A stretch of 64,000 nucleotides of DNA from Pseudomonas yamanorum (GTDB taxonomy: Bacteria > Pseudomonadota > Gammaproteobacteria > Pseudomonadales > Pseudomonadaceae). Below, piece after piece: positions 1 through 7,200 of this stretch (position 1 is the stretch's first letter; the number at the start of each line of letters is the position of its first letter). The stretch is taken from NCBI RefSeq assembly GCF_013386765.1, contig NZ_JACARE010000045.1, positions 35,743 through 99,742 on the forward strand, in the 5' to 3' direction. The translations under genes were made by a program, and so were the position numbers. The notes under the pieces were generated by a model. The model did no database searches and was not told the DNA's origin. It was given only the letters and a program-made list of their open reading frames with translations.

Positions 1-624
1 ACTGAACTCATTGAGCCGGTCTTTCGCGGTCAACGGAGTGGGCGGGTCGAGCAGGGTGTTGGTCTTGTCGTAGCCCTCGCCCAATACGGCGAAGACGATG
101 CCATTCCAGCCTTTGACGAAGTCGTCCTTGGCATAGCGCTTGTGGCCCAGTACCGGGTCGCCAATGTAGACCCAGTCCTTGTCGGCGCGCTGCATCACCA
201 CGAAGTGCTTGTAGCCGCGGATCTCCAGCAGTACCACCACCGGGATTTTCACCGTGAGCAGCGTGTCTGCATTGATCCGGTAGCCCCGTGCGCGCATGCC
301 GATGCTTTCCAGGTACCGCTTCATGTCCAGCATGGAAAAGCCCTGGGTACGCACCAGGTCTTGATCGGCGTTGACCAGCATGCCCTTGATGACGTGGTCT
401 TCATCCACATCCATCCAGTAGGCCTGGCGCAGGATGGTGGCCAGGGAGGCTGCACCGCAGCTGAAATCGGTTTTCTGTTCCACCAGGTTGGCGAACTTGC
501 GTTCACGGATGCTCTCGACCTTTTTGTAGATCACGCCACCGCCGGGCATGGCAGCAATCGCCATTTGCCCCGCCCAGGTCGGGCCGGTGAGCAATAACAG
601 GAAGGTGAGGGCGATGATCCGCAT
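1..624 (-). CDS. C39-family cysteine peptidase, FapD-like (partial, runs off left edge)
   Basis: The reading frame is open from an ATG at 624 to the first base of the window, so only the first 208 residues are visible. Residues 1-18 form a signal peptide (basic start, Leu-rich core, ending TWAG). The C39 peptidase core follows: catalytic Cys56 in DFSCGAAS, His140 in GYKHFVV and Asp156 in YIGDPVLG. C39 domains normally cut double-glycine leader peptides or assist export, and FapD, a member of this family, is needed for amyloid export in the Pseudomonas Fap system. The protein lacks any visible ABC-transporter membrane or ATPase region and is likely periplasmic. It is the fourth gene of a minus-strand operon of secreted repeat proteins and is separated from the third by a strong terminator hairpin. 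The protease assignment is firm; the role in exporting its neighbours is inferred. Confidence 0.85.
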   Translation of the reverse strand, partial: MRIIALTFLLLLTGPTWAGQMAIAAMPGGGVIYKKVESIRERKFANLVEQKTDFSCGAASLATILRQAYWMDVDEDHVIKGMLVNADQDLVRTQGFSMLDMKRYLESIGMRARGYRINADTLLTVKIPVVVLLEIRGYKHFVVMQRADKDWVYIGDPVLGHKRYAKDDFVKGWNGIVFAVLGEGYDKTNTLLDPPTPLTAKDRLNEFS

Positions 625-652
625 GATCGAATGGCCTGGAGGACACTGGAAT

Positions 653-679
653 AAAAAGGGGCCTTGTTGCCAAGGCCCC
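653..679 (-). terminator. Rho-independent terminator between repeat-protein gene and C39 peptidase
   Basis: Read on the minus strand, a perfect 9-bp stem (GGGGCCTTG / CAAGGCCCC, 658-666 with 671-679) with a 4-nt loop is followed directly by a run of five T. It lies 7 bp after the stop of the 240-residue repeat-protein gene and before the peptidase start at 624. It should stop most transcripts and make the peptidase much less abundant than the repeat proteins. Confidence 0.85.
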
Positions 680-685
680 GTTGGA

Positions 686-1408
686 TCAGAAGCGCACGCC
701 AGAGGAGATCACAGTGGTGTTGCCTTGCTGATTGCCCACGCCAGCCGAAATGTTTGCGCCCAGGTTGCCGGACGAACCATTAAGGGAGTTATTTGCGCTG
801 GCGTTGTTCACGACAGGCAGATAAGTGGTGCTGTGGTGACCGGATTGCACAGCCACGGTGTTCAGGTAGGCATTGTCTACGCTGGTTTGGGTGGTGTTGC
901 TGGAAGCCGCTGCAGCAGCGCCGCTGGCACTGGCAATCGCCAGTTGGTTTTTCTGTTGGTTGAAGTTGCCGGCGGTAGCGTTCACACCCAGGTTACCGGA
1001 GCTGCCGTTACCCGAGTTGTTGAGCGACGCGTTGTTGTGGGTAGCCACTTGTACGGAGATGTTGTTGCGGTTGTCCTGGGTAATGGTGCCCAGGGCAAAC
1101 ACAGCGTCCGCATCGCCGGCGGCAATGGCGGTCTGGTTGTCTTGTTGGTTGCCGTCACCCGAGGCGATGTTGGCCTGGGCGTTGCCGCTGCTGCCATTCA
1201 ACGAGTTGTTGGCCGAAGCGTTGTTTTGAGTGCCGAGGTTGAGCACGCCGTTGCCGTGGCTCGACTGAGCATCAGACACCGCTGCAACTGTCGCTTCAGG
1301 GGCAGGTTGAGGATGACCGCCACCGCCATGGCCGCCAGCGTTTGCAGCAACAGCCATGAGAGCAGTCAGAGCGAAAACCAGTGGTTTAAGAGCCATTGTA
1401 GGTTTCAT
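686..1408 (-). CDS. Secreted Asn/Ser/Gly-rich repeat protein, amyloid/adhesin-like
   Basis: 240 residues. A signal peptide covers residues 1-24 (cleavage near ANA-GG), followed by a Gly/His-rich linker. Three imperfect repeats of about 35 residues begin near positions 61, 124 and 200. Each follows the pattern NNASxNNSxNGSSGN, then a Gly-containing stretch ending NQQxN. Such Asn/Gln/Ser/Gly repeats are typical of curlin (CsgA) and of FapB/FapC amyloid subunits, but the repeat is not one I can assign to a named family; automated annotations often call such proteins adhesins. An unusually strong ribosome site (AAGGAG, 8 nt before ATG 1408) and the terminator just after the gene fit a highly expressed structural subunit. 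Third gene of the operon. Function inferred. Confidence 0.75.
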   Translation of the reverse strand: MKPTMALKPLVFALTALMAVAANAGGHGGGGHPQPAPEATVAAVSDAQSSHGNGVLNLGTQNNASANNSLNGSSGNAQANIASGDGNQQDNQTAIAAGDADAVFALGTITQDNRNNISVQVATHNNASLNNSGNGSSGNLGVNATAGNFNQQKNQLAIASASGAAAAASSNTTQTSVDNAYLNTVAVQSGHHSTTYLPVVNNASANNSLNGSSGNLGANISAGVGNQQGNTTVISSGVRF

Positions 1409-1475
1409 GGTGTATCTCCTTGCTTCTAATTAGTTGGTTAAGTGTTGGTACGGTCCAGCTTCAAGCTCCAATGAG

Positions 1476-2033
1476 TCATTGGATGTTCACATTCAGGGCG
1501 TTAGCCATGCGGTTCCCCACCCCGGCACTCTGATTCACCTGTACCACTCCACGGCTGCCGGTGAAGGCCTGGTCGCTTGTGACGACCTGGCGGCTGCCAG
1601 TGGTAGAGGTGAACCCTGAGTTTGGTGACAGCGCCACGTTCTGTTGCGACATGACGCCGTCGTCGATGCTCTGCGGGCCAGCATTCACGCTGATCCGCAC
1701 GGCATTGATCATCTGGTTATTGGCCCCGGCCGACTGGTTGATGCCCAGTACACCGCTGCCATTGCTGAAAGAGTTGCCCTGGATCGTCACCTTGGCGTTC
1801 TGCGAGCGGTCGGCAGGTGCGCCGCCGATGGTCTGAGTGATCGAGACCCCAGACTGGGCATTGCCGCCCGTTGAAATCACCCGGTTGTTGGTTTGCTGTT
1901 GTTGATCCCCGGCCGCTTGGTTGATCGAGACGATGCCGTTGTATTGTTTGCCGGAGTTGTCGATCACTGCGCTGTTGTCGGCCATGGCCGATGTACTGCT
2001 CAGGATCGCGAGGAATAACCAGGAATATTTCAT
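1476..2033 (-). CDS. Secreted curlin-like repeat protein
   Basis: 185 residues with a signal peptide (1-18, cleavage near AMA-DN). Three repeats of about 21 residues start near 33, 94 and 162 and share the pattern GxxxxNQxAGxxNxxxNxxxI, for example GVLGINQSAGANNQMINAV. This resembles curlin repeats, in which Gln/Asn ladders stack in a beta-helix. The start ATG lies one base after the stop of the preceding gene, with a GGGAGG ribosome site, so translation is probably coupled. It could be a minor subunit or nucleator for the 240-residue protein downstream, as CsgB is for CsgA; that role is inference. No database family can be named from reading alone. Confidence 0.75.
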   Translation of the reverse strand: MKYSWLFLAILSSTSAMADNSAVIDNSGKQYNGIVSINQAAGDQQQQTNNRVISTGGNAQSGVSITQTIGGAPADRSQNAKVTIQGNSFSNGSGVLGINQSAGANNQMINAVRISVNAGPQSIDDGVMSQQNVALSPNSGFTSTTGSRQVVTSDQAFTGSRGVVQVNQSAGVGNRMANALNVNIQ

Positions 2034-2034
2034 C

Positions 2035-2481
2035 TCATTGGCCTCCCATCAGGCTGCCGATGTTGTTCAGGGGGGCCATGCCGCGGGAGATCGAGCCGTT
2101 GATCTGGCCGGAGAGGCTGGAGCCGCCACCATGGCCGGCCGCTGGGCCGCCACCGAGGCCCACGCCACCGCCGTTGTTGGTCAAGCCGGGAAGGTTGCCG
2201 CCAGGCAGGATGGCGCGAGTGATGCTGGAACCGCTGCTGATGTTGGCGTAGTCGTTATCGCTCAGCTCGCTGGTGGCCCGCAGAATCTGTGGCGCCGCGT
2301 TGGCATTGACGGTGACGGGATTGGGGTCGACGCCGGCGGAGCGGCCGGCCATGTGGCCCTGAACAGTGCGTTGGATCACGATCACGCCGTCGCCTGCCGC
2401 GAGCACTGGAAGGCTCACGCTGGTACTCAGTACACAGCTGATCAGCAGTAGGCTCAATGAGCCTGGATTAAGTGTCTTCAC
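2035..2481 (-). CDS. Small secreted Gly-rich protein, first gene of amyloid-like operon
   Basis: 148 residues starting at GTG 2481, chosen because AAGGA lies about 9 nt upstream and the signal peptide (residues 1-29, ending VLAAG) begins there. The mature part has no recognisable domain. It contains a short valine/isoleucine stretch (GDGVIVIQRTV), then an Asn/Ser section and a C-terminal Gly-rich low-complexity tail with GGGVGLGGGPAAGHGGG. As first gene of the operon it sits about 43 nt downstream of the predicted sigma-54 transcription start. FapA in the Fap operon is also a small secreted first-gene product, so a chaperone or minor-fibre role is possible but not shown. Confidence 0.7.
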   Translation of the reverse strand: MKTLNPGSLSLLLISCVLSTSVSLPVLAAGDGVIVIQRTVQGHMAGRSAGVDPNPVTVNANAAPQILRATSELSDNDYANISSGSSITRAILPGGNLPGLTNNGGGVGLGGGPAAGHGGGSSLSGQINGSISRGMAPLNNIGSLMGGQ

Positions 2482-2535
2482 GACGGCATTCCTTATTCTT
2501 TGGCGCTGACCCTAAACAGCGTTGTCAGGAAGAGA

Positions 2536-2549
2536 GCAGGAGCTGTGCC
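2536..2549 (-). promoter_or_regulatory. Candidate sigma-54 (RpoN) promoter of the amyloid-like operon
   Basis: On the minus strand the site reads GGCACAGCTCCTGC. GG and GC are separated by exactly ten bases, as required for -24/-12 elements, and most positions match the TGGCACG-N4-TTGC consensus. Predicted start near 2524, giving a leader of about 43 nt before GTG 2481. Activator-like dyads lie upstream. Confidence 0.6.
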
Positions 2550-2613
2550 GCTTTTGATTTTGTGAAGAGATTCAAAGCGTTATGAATGCGAGATAAGAAA
2601 TGCCGGCGGGATG

Positions 2614-2631
2614 TGTTCCAGAAGTGAGACA
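2614..2631. promoter_or_regulatory. Dyad TGTYYC-N6-GRRACA, copy 1 (putative enhancer-binding-protein site)
   Basis: TGTTCC-N6-GAGACA, an inverted repeat with 6-bp arms. Its centre is about 98 bp upstream of the predicted sigma-54 start, a usual distance for a bacterial enhancer-binding protein. The protein that binds is not known to me. Confidence 0.5.
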
Positions 2632-2660
2632 GCAGGCCCGCACCCAGCCCGCCCGGCAGG

Positions 2661-2678
2661 TGTCTCAGGGATGAAACA
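2661..2678. promoter_or_regulatory. Dyad TGTYYC-N6-GRRACA, copy 2
   Basis: TGTCTC-N6-GAAACA has the same architecture as copy 1, 47 bp further upstream, centred about 145 bp before the predicted start. Two independent matches with identical spacer length make chance less likely. Confidence 0.5.
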
Positions 2679-2733
2679 CTGCGCGCCACAAACCCGGCAG
2701 TCCGCAGCCGGCTGTCAACTCAGCCGGTGCAAG

Positions 2734-2751
2734 TGTTTCAAAAGTGGACGG
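2734..2751. promoter_or_regulatory. Dyad TGTYYC-N6-GRRACA, degenerate copy 3
   Basis: TGTTTC-N6-GGACGG: the left arm is perfect and the right arm partial. The 320-bp gap 2482-2801 holds these three sites and the sigma-54 promoter; I see no gene in it. Confidence 0.35.
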
Positions 2752-2801
2752 TTCCAGGCAGCGGGCACCCTTGAAGAAGGGCGCAGGCCTTCCCTCCAGG
2801 C

Positions 2802-3818
2802 TTAGCCCTTCGGAGTTTTACGCGGAATGGAGTTGAGTACGGGGTTGCCGTCCTGGTTCTGGGTCAGGTAGACCGGCAGGACCTTGGGCAGGGAGGGCAC
2901 GAGGTTGGTCACTTCGTTGATGTTGTAAATGCCACCGATGCGAATAGCACCAGTGCCGGCGTCGGCGAGCATCACCGGTTTGCTCAGGTAGCGATTGATC
3001 AGCGGCAGCGCATCGGCCAGGGCCAGGTTGTCGAGGATCAACTTGCCGTCACGCCAGGCCAGGGCCGTGTCGCCGGGGGCAATGGGTTGCAGTTGAGGAC
3101 TGGCGTCGCCATGGGTATAGCTGGCCTGCATGCCGGGAGACATGCGCAGCCCGCTGTGGATATCGTCACTGGTGACCATTACCGAGCCTTCCAACAGCAT
3201 CACCCGCACATGGTCTTCATATTTCCAGACGTTGAACTGGGTACCGGTCACCCGAACCTGCCCGTCGCCGGCGCGCACTACAAACGGGTGTTGCGCGTCA
3301 TGGCTGACCTTGAAAAATGCTTCGCCCTTTTTCAGGATGACCCGGCGCTGGTCCTTGTAATTGCTGTAGACCAGCTCGGTGCCCAGGTTCAGTTCCACCT
3401 GGCTGCCATCGTCGAGGGTGACCTGGCGCAGGGTATTTTCGGCTTCGTAATGCTTGTACGAACTGGGCAGCCAACCGGCTTCCCAGCCGGTGAAGGCTGC
3501 CAGTGGCAACGCCACCAGGCAGACCGCCGCTGCCACTGCGTAGTGGTTTAAACGGCGACGAGGTTTGAATGGCGCCACGACAGGTGCCGGAGCGCTGCGT
3601 GGCAGGTGATCGGCCACGTCCCAGATTTCCAGCATGGCGGCGTATTCGAAGGCGTGCAGTGGATGCGCATCGTGCCACTGCTCGAAAGCCTGGCGCTCGG
3701 CCGTCGTGCAATCACCCGCATGCATGCGCATGCACCAGTGCGCAGCGGCATCGGTGATGGCGTCGTATTCGGCTTCTGAAAGGGACTTATCTGTCATTAA
3801 CTCATCCTGATTTCCCAC
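2802..3818 (-). CDS. FecR-family anti-sigma/sigma-regulator protein
   Basis: 338 residues from GTG 3818, which has GGAGG 8 nt upstream; an ATG at 3797 with AGGA is an alternative start. Residues 16-70 are the cytoplasmic DUF4880-type region that contacts the sigma factor (AERQAFEQWHDAHPLHAFEY). A single transmembrane helix lies at about 93-112. The periplasmic FecR domain follows, with VTLDDGSQVELNLGTELVYS (133-152), GEAFFKV and VTGTQFNV, and a C-terminal DUF4974-like part (ADALPLINRYL). FecR proteins transmit a signal from a TonB-dependent receptor to an ECF sigma factor. Neither partner is next to this gene: upstream is a divergent PepSY gene and downstream the amyloid-like operon. It may work with a remote sigma factor. 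The family call is firm. Confidence 0.9.
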   Translation of the reverse strand: MGNQDELMTDKSLSEAEYDAITDAAAHWCMRMHAGDCTTAERQAFEQWHDAHPLHAFEYAAMLEIWDVADHLPRSAPAPVVAPFKPRRRLNHYAVAAAVCLVALPLAAFTGWEAGWLPSSYKHYEAENTLRQVTLDDGSQVELNLGTELVYSNYKDQRRVILKKGEAFFKVSHDAQHPFVVRAGDGQVRVTGTQFNVWKYEDHVRVMLLEGSVMVTSDDIHSGLRMSPGMQASYTHGDASPQLQPIAPGDTALAWRDGKLILDNLALADALPLINRYLSKPVMLADAGTGAIRIGGIYNINEVTNLVPSLPKVLPVYLTQNQDGNPVLNSIPRKTPKG

Positions 3819-3948
3819 ATTCTAACCTCCACAGCAGGAGTGGGAGAACAGCCATCATGGCGAATGAACATCAATTGGAACTAATTCTCGTCTGCAAGGC
3901 CCTAAAAATCAGGACAGGTCACATTCTTTCCCTCAATGGAGTACGAAA

Positions 3949-4218
3949 ATGCTTAAGAAAACCTTAGCCGCCCTCGTTGCAACATCAGCCTTGCTCAGCG
4001 CCGGGGCCGCCTTGGCCGACAAGCCGGGCGCGGGATGGATCACCATCGAAAAAGCCATCGAGACGGCCAAGACCAAGGCCGGTTATATCGAGATCTACAA
4101 GATCGAAGCCGACAACGATGGCTACTGGGAAGGGGAAGGGCGCAAGTCCGATGGCATCGTCTATGAGTTCCGCATCGACGGCGCTTCAGGTAACGTGTTG
4201 CGCGACCAGAAAGACTGA
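3949..4218 (+). CDS. PepSY-domain periplasmic protein
   Basis: 89 residues. The signal peptide (1-23, cleavage near ALA-DK) is followed by a single PepSY domain, with the pattern TIEKAIETAKTKAGYIEIYK then GIVYEFRIDGASGNVL, in which a final Asp/Gly turn precedes the last strand. Stand-alone PepSY proteins of this size are common in Pseudomonas and sit in the periplasm, often regulated by metal or polymyxin-responsive two-component systems; their molecular role is usually unknown. The gene is divergent from the FecR gene with a 130-bp gap, so a shared control region is possible. It ends in a GC-rich inverted repeat shared with the convergent toxin gene. Confidence 0.85.
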   Translation: MLKKTLAALVATSALLSAGAALADKPGAGWITIEKAIETAKTKAGYIEIYKIEADNDGYWEGEGRKSDGIVYEFRIDGASGNVLRDQKD

Positions 4219-4238
4219 TAGGCGTTGATTTGATTGAC

Positions 4239-4268
4239 CCTGCGCAGACCCGGCCGGGCCTGCGCAGG
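4239..4268. terminator. GC-rich inverted repeat between convergent genes
   Basis: CCTGCGCAG and CTGCGCAGG form a 9-bp stem around a GC-rich loop in the 58-bp gap between the PepSY gene and the convergent large toxin-like gene. It lacks a clear T-tract, so it is a possible bidirectional terminator only. Confidence 0.4.
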
Positions 4269-4276
4269 CATGCTCT

Positions 4277-7200
4277 TCACGGCGTTTGATGCCCTATGGC
4301 CGGTATCGGGTCCAGTTGACGTCCCAGGGTGGTAATCAGCAGGGTCAATGAGTCGGCGTTGTCCATCTGGGTATCGAAGCGCCGGGTCAGGTTGGTTTTG
4401 AAAATTCCTCTCGCATTGCTCAAGTCCACGCCACCGGTGGTCTGCAGAATCTGCTCCTTGATGTAATCGTCCTCGGGATCGGTTCCCAAGTCATCCCCAA
4501 ACGCACCCGTAGCATCCATTGATTTGAACAGCTGCCTGAAGGGCGTGCTCACCGAGTAGGCATTTTCCTGTATGTCTTGTATCCAGTCGCGAAGCTCGCG
4601 CCCGTCCTGGGTCTGGACTTCCATGAGGTCGGAAAAAGGCACGACCGTATTGAGGTACGCCGCGTCGACGGTGTTGCAGACAATGTGGGTCAACTCGTGG
4701 ATCAGCGTGGTGGCGCGCGCGTGCACTTCCCTGTCGAAGTAGCCGGTCAACTGGCTCTCGAAGAGTGACAGGGGCGTATTGAAGAAATTCTCGGAGAGGT
4801 AGATGCAGCGATCCGGGTCATCGTCGATGGTAAAGGCCCAGTGCCGTTCGGGCTCTGCGATATGCGCGCCGGCAATGAACCGTTTGGAATTGAGTGAGTA
4901 GAGCGACGGGTCCAGCACCTCTTCGAGGATGGCATCGACGGTGGCCTGGAGCTTTTTAACCAGCGCCTGAGGAAATTCCCCCGGCCCGGTGTCGGTGTCT
5001 GCCGGGATGCCAAAGAAGCGGTTGACGAAGCGATGGATGCGGGTGACCCGCGGGTATTGGGGGGCCAGCAACTGGAGATTCTGCTGGCAGTTGTGCAGGT
5101 AAAACGTCGCCAGGTCCAACGCATCGACTATCGCCTGGGCTCTGCGTGGCGAAAGGCGCCGAATCGCGGCCATGCCCCGCGCTTCGATGTTCATCACATC
5201 ACGTGCCACGTTCCTGACGGCCCGCCGTTCGAGCATTCGGCTGAATCCGGGGCCGTGCCGGCGTATCAGCGGGCGCGTATCCAGGTGCCATTTGCGCTCG
5301 GTGTCCAGGCGCATGTGAGGCCCTTTGGACTGCGCATTGAACAGCCGCCAGTCGCTGCCGCTCTTTTCGGCGTGATACACCTTGCCCTCATAGGGAAGGT
5401 AATGACGGTTGGTTTTTGTGGTGAAAACTCCGGTGGTGGCACTCGGTGATTCCAGGCTTGGCTCGTGGGCCTCGTAGGCTTGCAGCCGGGTGCGTGCCTG
5501 GGCAGTCAGGTCGATCTCCTGCCATGTGCGGCTTTTTTTCGTCATCTCTGAGGGTGGTTCAGCGTTGTTTGTAACCGCCGGCGTGTGCATCAGATCGCGC
5601 AACGTGGCCATTTGTCCGACGCCATCGATAAACGTCTGCAGTGCCAGGCGCCATTGGTGTTGCTGCAAGGCTTCGGCGGAAGCCTTGAACAGGCGGTAGC
5701 TTTGCCAGACCACTATCGGCAGCATCAGCTTGCCGGGCAACAACTCGAGTGCCTGCTGCAGGCCGCCGGTAAACAGTGCCTTGATGGTGTCCCAGCCGGA
5801 CTGGCCGTCAGGCTGGTTCTGCTGTTCAAGCATGTGCGACATCAGGGCGATGTTGTCCCGGTACAGGTGTTTGAGCGCATGGCCCTGGATCGGCGTGGTA
5901 GCCACGGAGATTTCGGAAACGCTGCCTGCCGTACTGGCCCAGAGGTTTTTGTAGGTGGCCTGTTCGGTGGTGGGCAGCAGGCCGATGACCCAGTCCTGCA
6001 ACTGGCCGGGGAGGTTGAGGCGATGCAGCAGGCTGGCCGGGTTTTCAAACTCCTGGAACGTCAACTGCGGGCAATACGGCGTGTACAGCACCAGTGGCTG
6101 TTTTTCGGTCGCGCTGATCACGTAGACCCCGAGGGCCTTGATAGCGCGGGCGCCCACCGTGGCGATCAACTCCAGCGGGCGGATGATCGCGGTGGCGCCT
6201 TCGACGGCGGCGCGGGCGATGGCGTCGGGCATGTCGACGATCTGCTGAATCAGGCTCAAACCTGCGGGTGACAGGCGCTCTTGCAGCATCAGCGCGTGGG
6301 CATGTTGCAATAATTGCCAGGGCAACTGCCGGATAAACCGTTGCTCGCGAGCCGCGGCACCGGGTTTGCCCGGGGTGAGTTTCTCGGCCAGATAGGCCTG
6401 TTTGTCCTGCTTGAGTGTCAGGCGTGCCAATAGCTGGCGTATGACTACGGGCGTCAGGCCGGTGACGGTGGAATCGACGTCGAAGGTGGCGGCTTGCTGC
6501 GTGATGTGATTGAGGGCGTAATCCACCAGGTTCTGCCGTTGCCCGGCGAGGACTAGACGGGGCTTGATGTAGACGTTTGTCGGGGACACGGTGTAGTCCA
6601 TCAACAAGGTACTGAGCTTGTCGTGGACATACTGGGACAGTGATGAAAAGTCGTGCAGGTAATCGGTGTCATCGTTGAGGTTATGGCGGTATTGCTCAAG
6701 GATTTCCATATGGCGTTGCTGCTCCATGACCGGCGCCATGCCCAGCCAGGCGGGCAAGGACTGTTGCGCCATCAGGGTTTGGGCGATCTGTGCGGTGTGT
6801 CGCAGGCCGGTGACGGGCAAGGCCTTGTCCAGCGCTGCGAAACGGTTTAACAGTGCGCTACCGGGTAAATTGAGCGTCAGGCAGTGGACGCGCTGTGCGA
6901 TGCAGTGGTCTATCCAGGACTGCTGGCGATGTTGCGCCACATCGCCGTTGATCAGCATGAAGCTGCCCAGGGCGTAGTGCAGATGCGGCTTGCGTTGGCG
7001 TGGATCGAGGTTGTCCAGGAGCGAGCCGCGCCGCTCGGGATCGGCGAGCCGGCGTTCAAGCTCGGCGCGCAATTGGGCGATGTTGGCGAAACGTTCCAGG
7101 CTACGTGCCGGTGTCCACATCAGCGCCCTGCCGGAATGGGACGGGTCCAGGCCACCGCGTTCGGTGAGTATCAGGCAATGGGCCAGTGGCACCCGTTGCG

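Noticed and set aside
142..597. Plus-strand frame opposite the C39 peptidase
   Set aside because: Antisense to a protein with a complete C39 catalytic triad; composition typical of a shadow frame.
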